A DNA stretch of 64,000 bases from Rhyacophila brunnea (Eukaryota; Arthropoda; Insecta; Trichoptera; Rhyacophilidae): positions 310,001 through 374,000 of the forward strand of contig JAGYXB010000449.1 in assembly GCA_022495005.1 (NCBI GenBank). Direction: 5' to 3'. Numbering within the stretch: position 1 is the first letter of the stretch; every line of letters begins with the position of its first letter. Positions 49,511 to 60,592 of this stretch are shown here, one piece after another. Position numbers and translations under genes: made by a program. The notes beneath the pieces were generated by a model that saw only the letters and a list, made by a program, of their open reading frames with translations, searched no databases and was not told the DNA's origin.

Positions 49511-50372
49511 TCAGCCGGGGTCGATCCACTGCTGGATGAAGGTCTCCCCCAGCTCCCTCCACTCTTCTCGGTTTCTTGTTTTTTTCTGCCACGTACTTCC
49601 ACCAAACCTGACAAGTTCGTCAATCCAGCGGGTTTTGGGGCGCCCCTGTGGCCGCTTAGTGCCCCTCGGGTACCACTGAATGACTGCATTCGTCCAGCGG
49701 CCGTCCATTCGCCGTGCAATGTGTCCGGCCCACCGCCATTTCATCAATTTGGTGACCTCTATCACATCTCTCACTCTTGTTTGCTTTCTTATCCACTGGT
49801 TCCTTCTGCGGTCCTTACGCGTAATGCCCAACATGCACCTTTCCATGCCACGTTGCGCAACTCTCAATTTTTTGGATCTCTCATGTGTGTAGAGTCCATG
49901 TTTCGCAAGCATACGTTAGCACTGGTAGCACACATTGGTTGAACACTTTACGCTTCAGGCATATTGGAAGGTCGCTCTTGAATATATTACTTATGCGCCC
50001 GAATGAACTCCAAGCTAGCTTAGCTCTTCGAGCAATCTCGTCATCTATGCCTCCATCTACAGACATTTGCTATCCGAGGTAGACATAGCTGTTGGTTCTG
50101 TCGATTTGATTGCCGTTGATGAATATCGCTTTTGGATCAGCGAAGTGGTTTATCATTACTTTTGTCTTTGAGACATTAATCTTTAAACCTACTTTCAAGG
50201 TTTCATTTGCGAGCTCTTGCATCATGCCCTGGAGTTCTTCTTGGGTTTCCACGAAGACAACAATGTCGTCTGCAAAGCGCAGGTGACTGAGGTATTCTCC
50301 GCTGATGAGGATTCCTCTTCTCGCCCAGTCGATGCATCTAAATATGTCTTCTAGAGTGGATTTTATCAACTA
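49511..50372 (-). pseudogene. 5'-truncated non-LTR retrotransposon (RTE-like) RT
   Basis: The minus strand has HLRFADDIVVFVETQEELQG (FADD catalytic motif), KINVSKTKVM, VFNQCVLPVLTYACETWTLH, MERCMLGITRKDRRRNQWIR and WRWAGHIARR...RGRPKTRW, the usual C-terminal half of insect RTE-like/endonuclease-RT LINEs. It carries a TAG after YVYLG (about 50071) and a frameshift near 49890, and lacks the endonuclease and N-terminal RT. The stop near 49511 is followed by an ATA-rich tail. Confidence 0.88.
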
Positions 50373-50644
50373 TTAAATATGCAAATATTGCCAAGATAAA
50401 CCCTGAAACTTGATTTTGTTAGGAACGAATAAATGGCATTATTTTATTAATTACTACATAAGCCATCATCAGTAGCTGAACAACACAGGGCGGGTCTCAG
50501 CCTCTTCCAAAAACTTCATCTACCACTATCCTGGGCCTGTATCCTTAAGGTGTCTGCACTAGCATCATTGTTGACACCGTCCAACCACCGGAAGCTGGGC
50601 CTGCCAGTTGACTTCCGACCTTCCAGGAGATACATTCTTTAATA

Positions 50645-51012
50645 AACAGTTTCTTTTATTCAACGAATAATTCACAAGATTTGTTACATTATAGATATTG
50701 AACATATATAATTTGAAAACATCTCATGCATATATCTACTAGAAAAAATCTTGGTACAAGTCTGTGTACTGGAAGCCAGGTGAGAACAGCTGCAATTTTC
50801 ATAGCCGATTTCGGCAAAATTCATGAATTCATGAATGATGACCTAACCTAACCTAACCTAACATTTAATCCAGTATATCAGCTACTTTCAAAATTTGTTT
50901 GCCGCTGGCTTCCACTAAATAGACAAGAACCAAAAGAAAAAAATACGACACCCAACGGGGGTCATCGCTAGATTCGCGCCACTGTGCTTTTGCAACTAAG
51001 CTACGGGCATCC
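50645..51012 (-). repeat. SINE2, copy 2 (interrupted)
   Basis: The body (ATTCACAAGATTTG, ATAATTTGAAAACATCTCATG) and tRNA-like head ('aatacgacacccaacggggg') are separated by the 50753-50931 MITE. Confidence 0.6.
50753..50931. mobile_element. MITE with an insect telomere-type repeat, inside SINE2
   Basis: Related to 38945-39134: ends GGTACAAGTCTGTGTACTGG and complement GGTTCTTGTCTATTTAGTGG, with mirrored GGAAGCCAG and TAGCCGAT blocks. It contains four full CCTAA units (TTAGG on the minus strand) at 50842-50862. The flanking duplication is eroded. Confidence 0.72.
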
Positions 51013-51204
51013 TATTTAATTACAACGATTTTAACTGGTAGTTCTTATATGAAATGCATATCAAATTGCGTTACAATGTTGGGTATCGGTTTTTGTATAT
51101 TAAATCAAGGTAGGTATCAATTAAATGCCTTAGTTACTAACCGACATCACGGATTACTCCAATATTTAGTTTATATAACGTACTTAGGCTTGCTAATAAT
51201 TTAA

Positions 51205-51310
51205 TAAACTATTTTATTTATTCACGAATAATTCACAAGATTTGAGAATGTAACATTCTATGTATTGATCATACATAATTTGAAAATATCTCATGCATAT
51301 ACCTACTATA
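51205..51310 (-). repeat. SINE2 body fragment
   Basis: Repeats 50665-50745 closely (ATAATTCACAAGATTTG, CATAATTTGAAAATATCTCA). The tRNA-like head is absent. Confidence 0.55.
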
Positions 51311-52500
51311 TGTCTGAGACGCATTCGAGATGCATTCTACAGTTTTTTGGACATATTGTCCAGCACGGACTGAACGGATGGTTCAATGAGTAAAAAACCT
51401 CTTTTAAGCTTGTAACACTAATATAAAGTGCGGTCCTGGTAAATAAATCTCAGACCATCTTGCTACAAATAAATCTACCGCATAAAAAAAGACTTGGCTT
51501 ACATCCACATAAAAGAAGGTTTTTCCTTCCACTATTTGCCACTATCGCCAGCATTACTCTCAACTTCAATGTCTGGAAGTCCTTTTCCACTCCATCTAGC
51601 TACCGAGTCGTGGTCTCCTGGCACATCGTCGTCTCTCTGGTTTTGCAGACGTTAACCACTCAGACGCTGATATATTGTTCATCCTATCTATATTGTGTTC
51701 CACCGTTCCCAGTTCATTGCAGACATTGTACAGTTTGTGTTTAAACTGGTGCTGCTATTTTTACAGATTGGATTTACCCCTGGATCGCTTTCTGATAATC
51801 AAAATCTTTGTTTGTGATAGTAAATAAAACTATCAGATAGTCTTTGATAGATGTTTCTAACCCAACGTTAAAATTCCGTACCTGAAATTTGATAGTTTTA
51901 ATTTATAACATACTTACCTACAACTATGTACAGCTAGTAATTTATAACGTACATATTACGCAGTAGTTGGTATTTCCATTCATATATATATACCAATTTT
52001 GAGCAGCACTTCATTCTCATATACATAATTCAATTGGATAATGTGCAAAATATACCTACTTCAATTACCATGTTTTTTTAGTATTGCATACAGTTTTTAC
52101 TTACTTGAACATCATATTGTATGGGTACCATTATCCAATGTACTTAATTCAGTATTTTGTTTTAATGAATTATGTTTTTTTCGTCATGTTAATCCATTTG
52201 TCTGAAGGCATAATAAAATCTGTACTCTGTACCTACTTATTTCATTTAAAAATATTCTGATTTGAAATTTATTCAGGTATATTGTAGTAGGTACAGGGAT
52301 GGTAAACCCTTTTCTACAAGTGTGTCATTGGAGAAACAAATAAAAAAACACCCTTACACATGGGTATATATTGAAAATTTACGAAAAACGATTGACCAAG
52401 TATTAACATAATATTTTTTATGTTTTACAATTTAGTGCAGTAGGTATCCGTTGTCTGTCTGATGTAAATTTTTTTACACACGCATCTCCAAATTTGATCC
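51311..52500. other. Intergenic, nothing recognised
   Basis: AT-rich without supported features. Confidence 0.3.
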
Positions 52501-52503
52501 TAA

Positions 52504-53016
52504 GGCATAAAGTCCACTAAAGCGGACTTGCGGGGCGCTCGCGCATATTCTATGTGAATCATCGAAAATACAACGTAATCAAATACGCCAGCGCACACTG
52601 GATTTGACGACGCATTGTGCCCGCGTGCCCCATGATTCATCGTTTTTTGCTTCTCAGCGATACGAATTAACGAAAATACAACGTAGTCCATTCATTGAAC
52701 ACGGCAAGCAAAATCACGCTCCTGGAAGCGTCGTCGATAGACGGGCGAGAAGCCATTATTTAATAACAGTGAACCCATTGTTTAGTTTGCTGCGTGTCCA
52801 ATATTTCGCTGGTAGAATGATGTCATCGTGAATATTAATTACAAGCCCCGAGAAATAATATAATATTTTTATTGCTTTGTTATGAGAGACGCTGATAATA
52901 ATAATTATTTTGTGCTCCTTGAGCCCCTTATTACATAGGTGAAGGGTAATGCGCGGGTGGGAGGGGGCCTAGTCAGTAGTGAGCGCACCGAACGCTTTTT
53001 TGGTGGGCTTTATGCC
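52504..53016. mobile_element. PIF/Harbinger-like MITE
   Basis: 513 bp, ends GGCATAAAGTCCACTAAAGC and complement GGCATAAAGCCCACCAAAAA, flanked by TAA on both sides (52501-52503 and 53017-53019). The internal word CGAAAATACAACGTA occurs twice. It is GC-richer than its flanks. Confidence 0.78.
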
Positions 53017-53019
53017 TAA

Positions 53020-53175
53020 GAGTATCATATGGGTGTCCACGGAGTGGAGACGAGGAATGGGTGTTGGCCACTTGCTTAACCTATTAGGTCCATACTCTGG
53101 GTCCAAATGCATGTTGAAAAACAAAATGTGAATTAGCCAGATCCAGGGTTGGAACCTGCTAACGGTATACCGATT
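53020..53175 (-). repeat. tRNA-Leu-type SINE (SINE1), copy 3
   Basis: The family body is recognisable (TTAACCTATTAGGTCCATAC, CCAGATCCAGGGTTGGAACC) but is diverged and truncated in the tRNA head. It directly abuts the TAA flank of the 52504-53016 element. Confidence 0.65.
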
Positions 53176-54777
53176 AAAGATATTTGAATTACACAGAAAA
53201 ATTGTCCATAATAATTTATTATTGATTGTTTAAGATTTAGTTTGTTCGGAGGGTTAAGGCGGAGTTAACAAAATCTGGCACTTGCCACTGGTTTCCGCAT
53301 TTACCCTAGCTACTATCTATAGTTTTTCATGGATTCATGGACACCCGCACTTTTCTGGGCACGTACCCCATATCCAGACACTTGAGTTTTCAATAATAAT
53401 TATTATCGAGACTATTTTCATCCCCAATCATTTAGGATAATCGAGGTTCTACTGTAGTAATAAAATGTTATTTGAGAATGACACCTCATTTACAGAATAT
53501 TGAAAACGGTCATGTTGAATTTTCAATTGTTTATTTAATTTCAAAGTCGATTTACTTATAGCGCCTGTACGCGTATATGGATTTACTGGCAGCAATAATG
53601 TGTATTTTTAACTATCGTGACAATAACTGTTTGCACGTAAATTCACGGCTGTCTCTCCAATCACATTCTTCAAGAGTGTGGCTATCCATCGTGAACCAAA
53701 GTGCCTAGTCTATTTAAGTACTTACTTACATTAGAACCTAAGTTAAACTTACAATGTAAACCATTTTATTTATGTACCTGTGTCAAAGTCAAAATCATGT
53801 TTTAACACGCACGGACGGCAAAGTTCACCTCTGGCTGACATTGTACAAGGTTATTTTATGGTACTATTTGACAGATAGTGAAAATCAGTTAACCTCAAAA
53901 TTCGTTCGTAGTTGGTTTTTTGCCGGCAGGTTCGCCACTATCGTTCTACTGCTCAGGCACAGTTTGAAAAATTCTAAACTGTCAGATGAAAATTCAGAAG
54001 CTTCCGAACTTTTTTGATTCATGCATGCAACCTTGCAACTACAGGATAATACATGTTTACAGATACATTTTCTTGTTATGGCCGCGGTAATACGTACTGT
54101 CAGCAGTAAATCCATGCACGTGTAAACGGGGTATTAGCTTGGTTACGTCTTACTGATGCACTTGCGTTACTGCAATTATTTACAGTATCTCAATCTGAAT
54201 TTTTTTTTTAATAATTCTGTGGATCCCCTTTGTATTAAGCCCGATCTGTCTATGTTGATCAAATGAATTTAATACAGAAAAGAAAAATAAACTTGTATGC
54301 TGGAAGATTAAAAAATAAAAACCAATTCACTGTAAGTATGCGTAAATTAGAGTGAATCGCTGGTGAGCACTTTAATTAATTAGTCAGAATGTCACGGCTG
54401 GATAAAAACGAGAATGAACATGTTGCATACACCGACATGCAATGTTGTCACCTAAATACTTCATTAGAAACAGCATCGTTAATTGTTCTAACCCAGTGGT
54501 ATCCAATAGTTTTCAATCAGGGGCACATTAAAACCCTTTAGCTCTTATGATGTTTTTCAAATTACCAGGGAGAAATGCTAAACCTTCCTTCCTTCAACAA
54601 CGCTAGTAATAAAAAAATATAACCCAGAGTATTTCAGGCCAAAGTTTTTATGCATCATCAGCAACAACTATTACTTGATGGACAGTTGAATACTGAAATA
54701 TTGCTTCAAAATTGAATTGAAACATTCGGTACTGTTATATTGACTAGAGGGAAGATGAATCTACATTCCCTGTGTAT
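53176..54777. other. Intergenic, nothing firm
   Basis: One pogo-like end ('gataatcgaggttctactgta') at about 53437-53457, no partner. No gene supported. Confidence 0.3.
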
Positions 54778-54876
54778 CAGTAACGAAGGGTGGAGGTAGG
54801 CTGTTAAGATCCGTCATAAATAGTGCACATTAAACTTTGTCAGTCATATGTATTAAATTTCTTTTTATTAAACTAA

Positions 54877-55983
54877 GAGCGGAATGCAGAAACATTTGTC
54901 ATAACTAAAATTTCCTTAGCAGAAAACACTATGCAGAAACATTGTCCTTAGTTAAGATCTTGTCTATTGAAAATATTACCATATTTAAAAATTCTCTTTC
55001 CTATAGTTTAGGTAAATTATTTTATAATTGTTAAACGATGACAAAAATATGACAACTGCATTTTATAAATGCAATAACTATAAATACATATTAATATTTA
55101 ATTATAATACTCTTATGTTTCCGTTATAAGTCATTATACGTGATTCCACAGGCACCACAAGATATTTTTTTAACATGGTAACACTAGCGTCAAGTGTCAT
55201 TCTTCACCTGGCATTTTGTATTTCTGCGGGCTGGCGTATAAAAGTAAAATAATATTCTGCAAGTACATGCCAAACGAATTAACACTATCAATATCCATAT
55301 TGAGATACATTGTTAAATGAAATTGAGTGTATGGACTGTTTTATAGACATGCGAATTTATTTTGGCAGCAGCTGTCAGTGGTAAATGGTAATAAAGAAGG
55401 GGGCGTGTTCATAACAAAAGTAGTCTATGGTTAAGGATTCCTTAACTCTATACTCAGGATTGTCTATAGTTAGGGCTTGCGCAGACAGAGCGCGGTCAGG
55501 CGGTCTGCGTTCCGCGTTCGGAGTTCGGCGTTCTTTGTACTGTATGGACTTCATACTGTATGGGTACACAGCCGGCGGTCAGACCGCGCCGGTCAATTGG
55601 AACGCTAGAGTTCTGGAGTTCTATGCCCGGAATTACAAAGAACGCCGTACCTCCCGTCCAGTCCCGTCATAGGAATTTGAGCAGTCACACAACATAGAGC
55701 GAAACCACACGGGGGAGTGAGTACGCAACAGCGGTGCTTTCTCACTTCCACTCGCAGTCGGAATATAGCGGTCTCGCATTATGCAGCGCTTGTGTCAGTA
55801 CAACGTTTGTAAACAAATGGAACGCTTATTGTTGACCGCCACCTGTCTGCTGTCCCTGAACGTTAGCGGTCAACGGTCGGTTGAACGCAGAACTCCGACC
55901 GCTCTCTGTCTGCGCAAGCCCTTAAGTTATGCTTTTCGGCGACTTATCCTTAGGATCGAAATCTTAGATTGTGCATTCCGCTC
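54877..55983. mobile_element. PIF/Harbinger-like element (middle of three nested)
   Basis: 1107 bp, ends GAGCGGAATGCA on both sides, TAA at 54874-54876 and 55984-55986. The uninterrupted copy at 7230-7750 reads gaactaagactac with a single TAA, which confirms the target and duplication. No transposase. Confidence 0.82.
55473..55921. mobile_element. GC-rich PIF/Harbinger-like MITE (innermost of three nested)
   Basis: 449 bp, TIRs GGGCTTGCGCAGACAGAGCG and complement GGGCTTGCGCAGACAGAGAG (24 of 25 matching over 25 bp), flanked by TTA at 55470-55472 and 55922-55924. The arms continue to pair inward (GCGGTC..., GTTCGGAGTT). GGGCTYGC ends are shared with 46984-47447. Confidence 0.82.
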
Positions 55984-56439
55984 TAAGACTACAATATACA
56001 GACGGTGTTGGTTAGTTTTTAAAAATCAATTAAACCTTGCCTAAACCAAGCCATAATAGTTTTGGTATACTTTAGGCGATGTGACAAAATTGTGCACAAT
56101 TTTTCATTCATACTAATAATTTGTTTTTGTTGGATTAATTCTTTCATTTTTTTAAATTCATTAAGCCCTGCCCATACCAAACTGTAATAGATAAAAAATA
56201 TTATTCTATCTATAAAATATCTAAAGTTATGTATGATTTAATTGTATAATTTTAGATATTTTAGAGCATTTTTGATTGGCTTGGTTTTGCAGGGTTTAAT
56301 TGAATTTTAAAAACTAACCAACACCATCTGTAAATTGTAGTCTTATTTCAATTAAAACAAATAAGTATGACTGACAATGTTTAATGTACACTATTTATGG
56401 CAGATCTTAACAGCCTACCTCCACCCTTCGCCAATGCTG

Positions 56440-57556
56440 TTTATACATATGCTGTTTTTATAATTTATCACACATGCATTTTTTCTTCGCTCGACTTCGA
56501 AAGTTTACGACAGGTCATAGAAATGGTTTTGTTAACGGAACCAAATAAAGTTAAAAGTAAATTCACAAGAGTAAAATTCCAATCGTTATATTGATTAAAT
56601 AATTGCCTATAACCTCAAACTATTTACTCTTGATTACGTTATTTCTTTATGTTTTGATTGTATTATATTCAGAATATTACACAATAATACTTACCGGTGT
56701 GTCGTAAAACTCTACTGGCCCATTCCGCAGTCTTGGTTAATTTTATCATTTTATTGACAATTAGAAATATCCTAATGACGCACGCTGATGGATTTATCCA
56801 TCTATAAATAACTATAATTTCCAATAAATAAATCATGTAACCAGCAAAAAGAGTGTTTGCCATTTCAAGCATTGTGATGTAAACAACGATTGTGGTTGAT
56901 ATTTCTCGTTATTATGAACTTAGTGTTACAGATATAAAGCGAATGTGACATACCTATTAGGCCTTTTAAAATATTATAATATAAAGCCTATTATAAAGAC
57001 AGTATTCTTTCTAGGCTTTATTATAAACTTGTTAGACATTTATAATCATCCACAGGTAATTAATAAATAAATGTCAAAAGTTAAAAATCCTCCTGTAAAA
57101 TAGCATTTTGTTTAATTTGCCTTTTTTACAAAACACTGATGATATATTAACAGTTATAACTTTCATTTTGAAAAGCATCCCCAGTTTGAAAACCTACCAC
57201 ACGCCACTGGCTTTAACATAACTACTCAGCGATAAATAAAGTGAGTGGTGCTTATTAGATTTGGAAACGCTTATCAAATAATAAATGATTGATGATAAAC
57301 GTCACATTAACAGTTCATATACTGAACTCCCAAATTACTAAAGCTGATTAAATTTGCTTACAAAGTCTGAAGAACATATCGTCACCATTCAGGAGAAAAT
57401 CACCAACCCTCAAAAAGGCAGTTTTGAGATGAGTACGTCACCCGAAGTGTAAAATTATGTTCTTTAAGATGCAAAAGTCACCACGGTACGTTAGTAAAAT
57501 GTTGCTTAAATTTGAATTATTTGATTTTCACTGAATGAGTTTCGATAAAATCTTAA
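56440..57556. other. Intergenic, nothing recognised
   Basis: AT-rich; no supported feature. Confidence 0.3.
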
Positions 57557-58230
57557 GGTAGGCTCAGCGTAGGTCAAAATGGAGCTTTTATTGCATTTTC
57601 AAAGCATGATCCTGGACATTCCTTAAACGTTGTAGATAATCTATTTATATAATTTTGAAGCCTTATTATCCTTTATATTTATTTTAAACATTTGATGACT
57701 GCATAAAGTATTTTTATTACATAAAATAGTATTCTTTTAAACCTCTCGCTCTAATGTTTTAGAATATAGTCATATTTCACTACATGCATGTGCAGTGGTG
57801 TTAAGATTTTTTACTTTTATTAATTTTTAAACGCATTTATAAAACCATTAGTATAATTTATGTCGACATTATTATTGTGAAATATCTACGATAAAAAATT
57901 ATATTGATGATCTCTGTGATCCCAAATTTGACAAGAATTAGGCATTTTATTATTCAAAAAATGGGCAAGATTAACACATTTGAAGATAATTCTAAAGATA
58001 CTAATTATAAGCTATGTCTTTGACCATTCAAGTGTGATAAACATCCTACGAATAATGATTGATTTGTAATTATTATTGACCTAAGAATACGGTAGTTGTT
58101 TTTTGAAATACGCCATTTCTTTTGGCATTCCCCAGTAGTTAAGCTACAACATACGGCCGTAGCCATAAATTGACAAACTATAATTGAAGTAGGGAGTAAA
58201 ATGATGTTAACGCACGTGTTTGAACATGTA
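57557..58230 (+). repeat. Solo arm of the TTAA foldback family
   Basis: Starts after TTAA (57553-57556) with GGTAGGCTCAGCGTAGG and ends TTTGAACATGTA, collinear with 190-868 and 13842-14520. It is followed by T-rich runs and a SINE1 copy; no opposite arm. Confidence 0.8.
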
Positions 58231-58281
58231 GCTAACTGATTTTTTTTTTTAAACACTTAATTTTTTTTTTTTTTTCCGACC

Positions 58282-58486
58282 ATGTCCGATCCTGATAGGA
58301 TCGTATGGGCCTCCACAGAGTGGAGGTTTGTATTGACAGATTTTGTTTTTTACGAGAAATGGATGTCAGCCACTTGCTCAACCTATTAGGTCCATACCCT
58401 GACACACACAAATTGAAAAACAATATGTGTACTTGCCAGACCCAGGATTCGAACCTGGGACCCACGGCTTTATAGTCCAACGCTTA
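58282..58486 (-). repeat. tRNA-Leu-type SINE (SINE1), copy 4
   Basis: Contains the B box CCAGGTTCGAATCCTGGG and full body; the first bases of the tRNA head are lost ('ccaacgcttaatactcg'). Confidence 0.75.
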
Positions 58487-59148
58487 ATACTCGTCTGAAA
58501 CAGGCAACAATAACTAATCAGGAATAGTTTGTCATAATAATATTGCTTTGGTCCAGATTTTTAACAAGCAAAAGTCATCAAACCAAATTTTAGCCACCTT
58601 GCCTCCTTCAAAACCTTCCAGATGTATTAATTAGCATCAAAAAGTAAAAGTAACATTAAAAATTTATTAAGAAGAGGAGAGAAAATTATGTAATGTAGAT
58701 AAAACCTTAAGAATATTAAAATCTGATTTTTTCTTCAGATTGATGTATTTACATCATTTGGCATTATTAATACAAAAAATACAAAATTGAAAAATGTGAG
58801 TTGACTCTAGTACAGATAATATGTATATAGGTACACATTAAAACAGTTTTACTTCTAATGAATTAGAAATAATAAGGATCTCCCACATTATTTCAATAAG
58901 AGTTTTTTTTTTTTATTGCAACAGATGTACAGTTATATTCTTCATAAGTTCTTATGCATTTATGTTCAATATCTAGCAGATGGCATTTCTTCTTCTCGTA
59001 ACACAGTTATTTTTTATTTTTGTTTCAGTCACTTGAGGTTCCTGTGTACAGCCGTCACACTTTTGGCTACGTCTCTCAATTTCAATTACATTTCAATGAA
59101 TGAATTTGTGGATAACTGAAAAGGGCACAATAATATGATATAGCAGAG
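58487..59148. other. Upstream region of the 59194 gene
   Basis: AT-rich, with no TATA or initiator that I would trust. A possible acceptor (gatatagcag) at 59137-59146 suggests that the 59194 exon may be preceded by an untranslated exon. Confidence 0.35.
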
Positions 59149-59187
59149 ATGGCTGAATCCAAGATGGAGGCGGTGATGTGGAACTAA
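59149..59187 (+). promoter_or_regulatory. Possible 12-codon upstream ORF
   Basis: ATG GCT GAA ... AAC TAA encodes MAESKMEAVMWN and stops 6 bp before the ATG at 59194. If the transcript includes it, it could modulate initiation at the main start. Confidence 0.45.
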
Positions 59188-59193
59188 TTAAAA

Positions 59194-59440
59194 ATGATGA
59201 GGCCAGAGAGCGGGGCTGGCAACCCCATGCGGCCCACCAACATCTACAACCGCTCCATCTCGGAGGGGAGCACCCGCCCCAACTCCCTCTTCCCCCCCGA
59301 CAGGCAGATGCAGCCTGAGAAGCAGCCGATCAAGTTCGACGTGAACCTGGTGGGGGCGCCCCCCGAGGTCGAGCAGCTCGTCAACAACATCAAGCAGGTC
59401 GCCGAGGAGTTTCTGTATCATTGGAAGATGTTCCCCATCG
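59194..59440 (+). CDS. First recognised coding exon of an unidentified conserved-looking protein
   Basis: 247 nt from ATG ATG (context AAAA-ATG) to donor CATCG|GTGAGG, phase 1 out. The product starts MMRPESGAGNPMRPTNIYNR and has a disordered Ser/Pro/Gln-rich first half, then FDVNLVGAPPEVEQLVNNIK and QVAEEFLYHWKMFPI, an amphipathic helix of the kind found in protein-protein interfaces. GC content jumps sharply against AT-rich flanks, and the splice joint to 60397 restores a sensible frame (FPI|VLP). I do not recognise the family; the sequence has the look of a nuclear or adaptor protein, but that is only an impression. Met2 is an equally possible start. Confidence 0.78.
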
Positions 59441-59455
59441 GTGAGGAAATTTAAT

Positions 59456-59650
59456 ACTGTCATAAATATTATTCATTAGATACTCACAATATCTAGATTA
59501 GGAACATACATAATTTTGAAAACACTTCTGAGAAAATATATTATAACCAATAGAAAAAATCTTTTTAAAAAAAGTAAGACACCGCAGGAATCGAACCTGG
59601 ATCTCTCGGGTATCGCACCCACGCACATTGACCACAATGCTAAAAGAGTC
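59456..59650 (-). repeat. SINE2, copy 4
   Basis: The minus strand holds the B box CCAGGTTCGATTCCTGCGG, with body words shared with 20770-20992 (ATAACCAATAGAAA, AATCTTTTT). It lies just inside the intron after the 59194 exon. Confidence 0.62.
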
Positions 59651-60396
59651 ATACTTAATTATGACAAATTTTAACTAATGACTTTTTGGGTTTATAATAA
59701 AGGGATTCTGGAATACCAGGATTGATTTATTGAATATATCCCAGAATTGAATCAAAAATATATTTTTATTAACTTAAGAATTGTATATAAAAGAAGGTAG
59801 TAAAAAAAAGTATAATTTGTTACACGTAACTTCATATGGTTTATCAGATTGGGCGAGTGACAGAATGTTCGCTTTTGTACCATGAGGGTCGCACTGAAGC
59901 GACCAAGTCAAGTGAAGGAGATTACTGTGGGCAGCCTTTACGTTGCCCCGATAGAAGCAGAGGACTGCTCCCATCCCATAGCACATTTAGAGCCGAAAAC
60001 GAATAGTATCAGTTAGCAAAATCTGACAAAATGTATCAGAACCACACATTTTCTGAAAATTTACACATTACTAACGCAATGTTTTTAGAGTTTCTCAGTT
60101 TTTATTATTTAATATTCTGATGGCTCTTGCAAATGAGCTCACGTGACATGATGTTAATGTGTTTCTAGCATTAATCGCTCAGAGTCGTCACAATCCTCAG
60201 CCCTGAGGGAACGGCCGAGAAGAGAGATATAACCATACATTCTTCATATTTTTACATTTTACCTATATGGCTTTACAGTATTTGTTCTCTAGTGAGGTAT
60301 TTTTAAAATGAAAAAATTACAAAATATAACAGGGAACATTAGGATTGTAAATGAACCCACCAAGAGGTAGAAAGAAATAACTTTATATGGTTCCAG

Positions 60397-60592
60397 TGTT
60401 ACCGACACCATTGGGGGCCACCCCGCCACAGCCGGGTCTGCCCATGGAGATAACTCACCGACCCAAACGGCTCAATCTCCAAGATCTCTTCCTGGCGCCG
60501 TCCTTTGATGAGTTGGACGCGGTGGCCGTCGACACCAAGGGAGAACCACGCAGACTGAGCCACAAGCAACTAGAGTGCGTCCGGGAAAGAGG
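60397..60592 (+). CDS. Second coding exon of the unidentified protein
   Basis: 196 nt, acceptor tatatggttccag|TG, donor AGAGG|GTGAGA, phase 1 in and 2 out. It encodes VLPTPLGATPPQPGLPMEIT, then HRPKRLNLQDLFLAPSFDEL, DAVAVDTKGEPRRLSHKQLE and CVRERG. A basic PKRLNLQDLF segment is followed by a compact acidic/hydrophobic stretch, so a folded domain probably starts here and runs into exons beyond the window. The intron from exon 1 is 956 bp. No transmembrane or signal sequence is seen in the two exons. Confidence 0.78.

Larger units (their letters stand above)
54778..56439. mobile_element. Hairpin-like TIR element, copy 2 (outer of three nested)
   Basis: Ends CAGTAACGAAGGGTGGAGG and complement CAGCATTGGCGAAGGGTGG match the element at 7230-7750. 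Removing the insert at 54877-55983 and one TAA leaves about 552 bp, close to the 521 bp of copy 1. Confidence 0.78.

Noticed and set aside
55690..55730. CACACGGGGGAGTGAGTACG resembling a finger linker with a donor site
   Set aside because: No finger follows in any frame, and the site lies inside a GC-rich transposon.
59188..59463. 91-codon minus-strand frame over the 59194 exon
   Set aside because: Antisense shadow; the plus frame joins to 60397 through good GT-AG sites.
59774..59986. 70-codon minus-strand frame (HSNLLHLTWSLQCDPHGTKA)
   Set aside because: Possibly repeat-derived; no known domain and no splice support, so not called as a gene.
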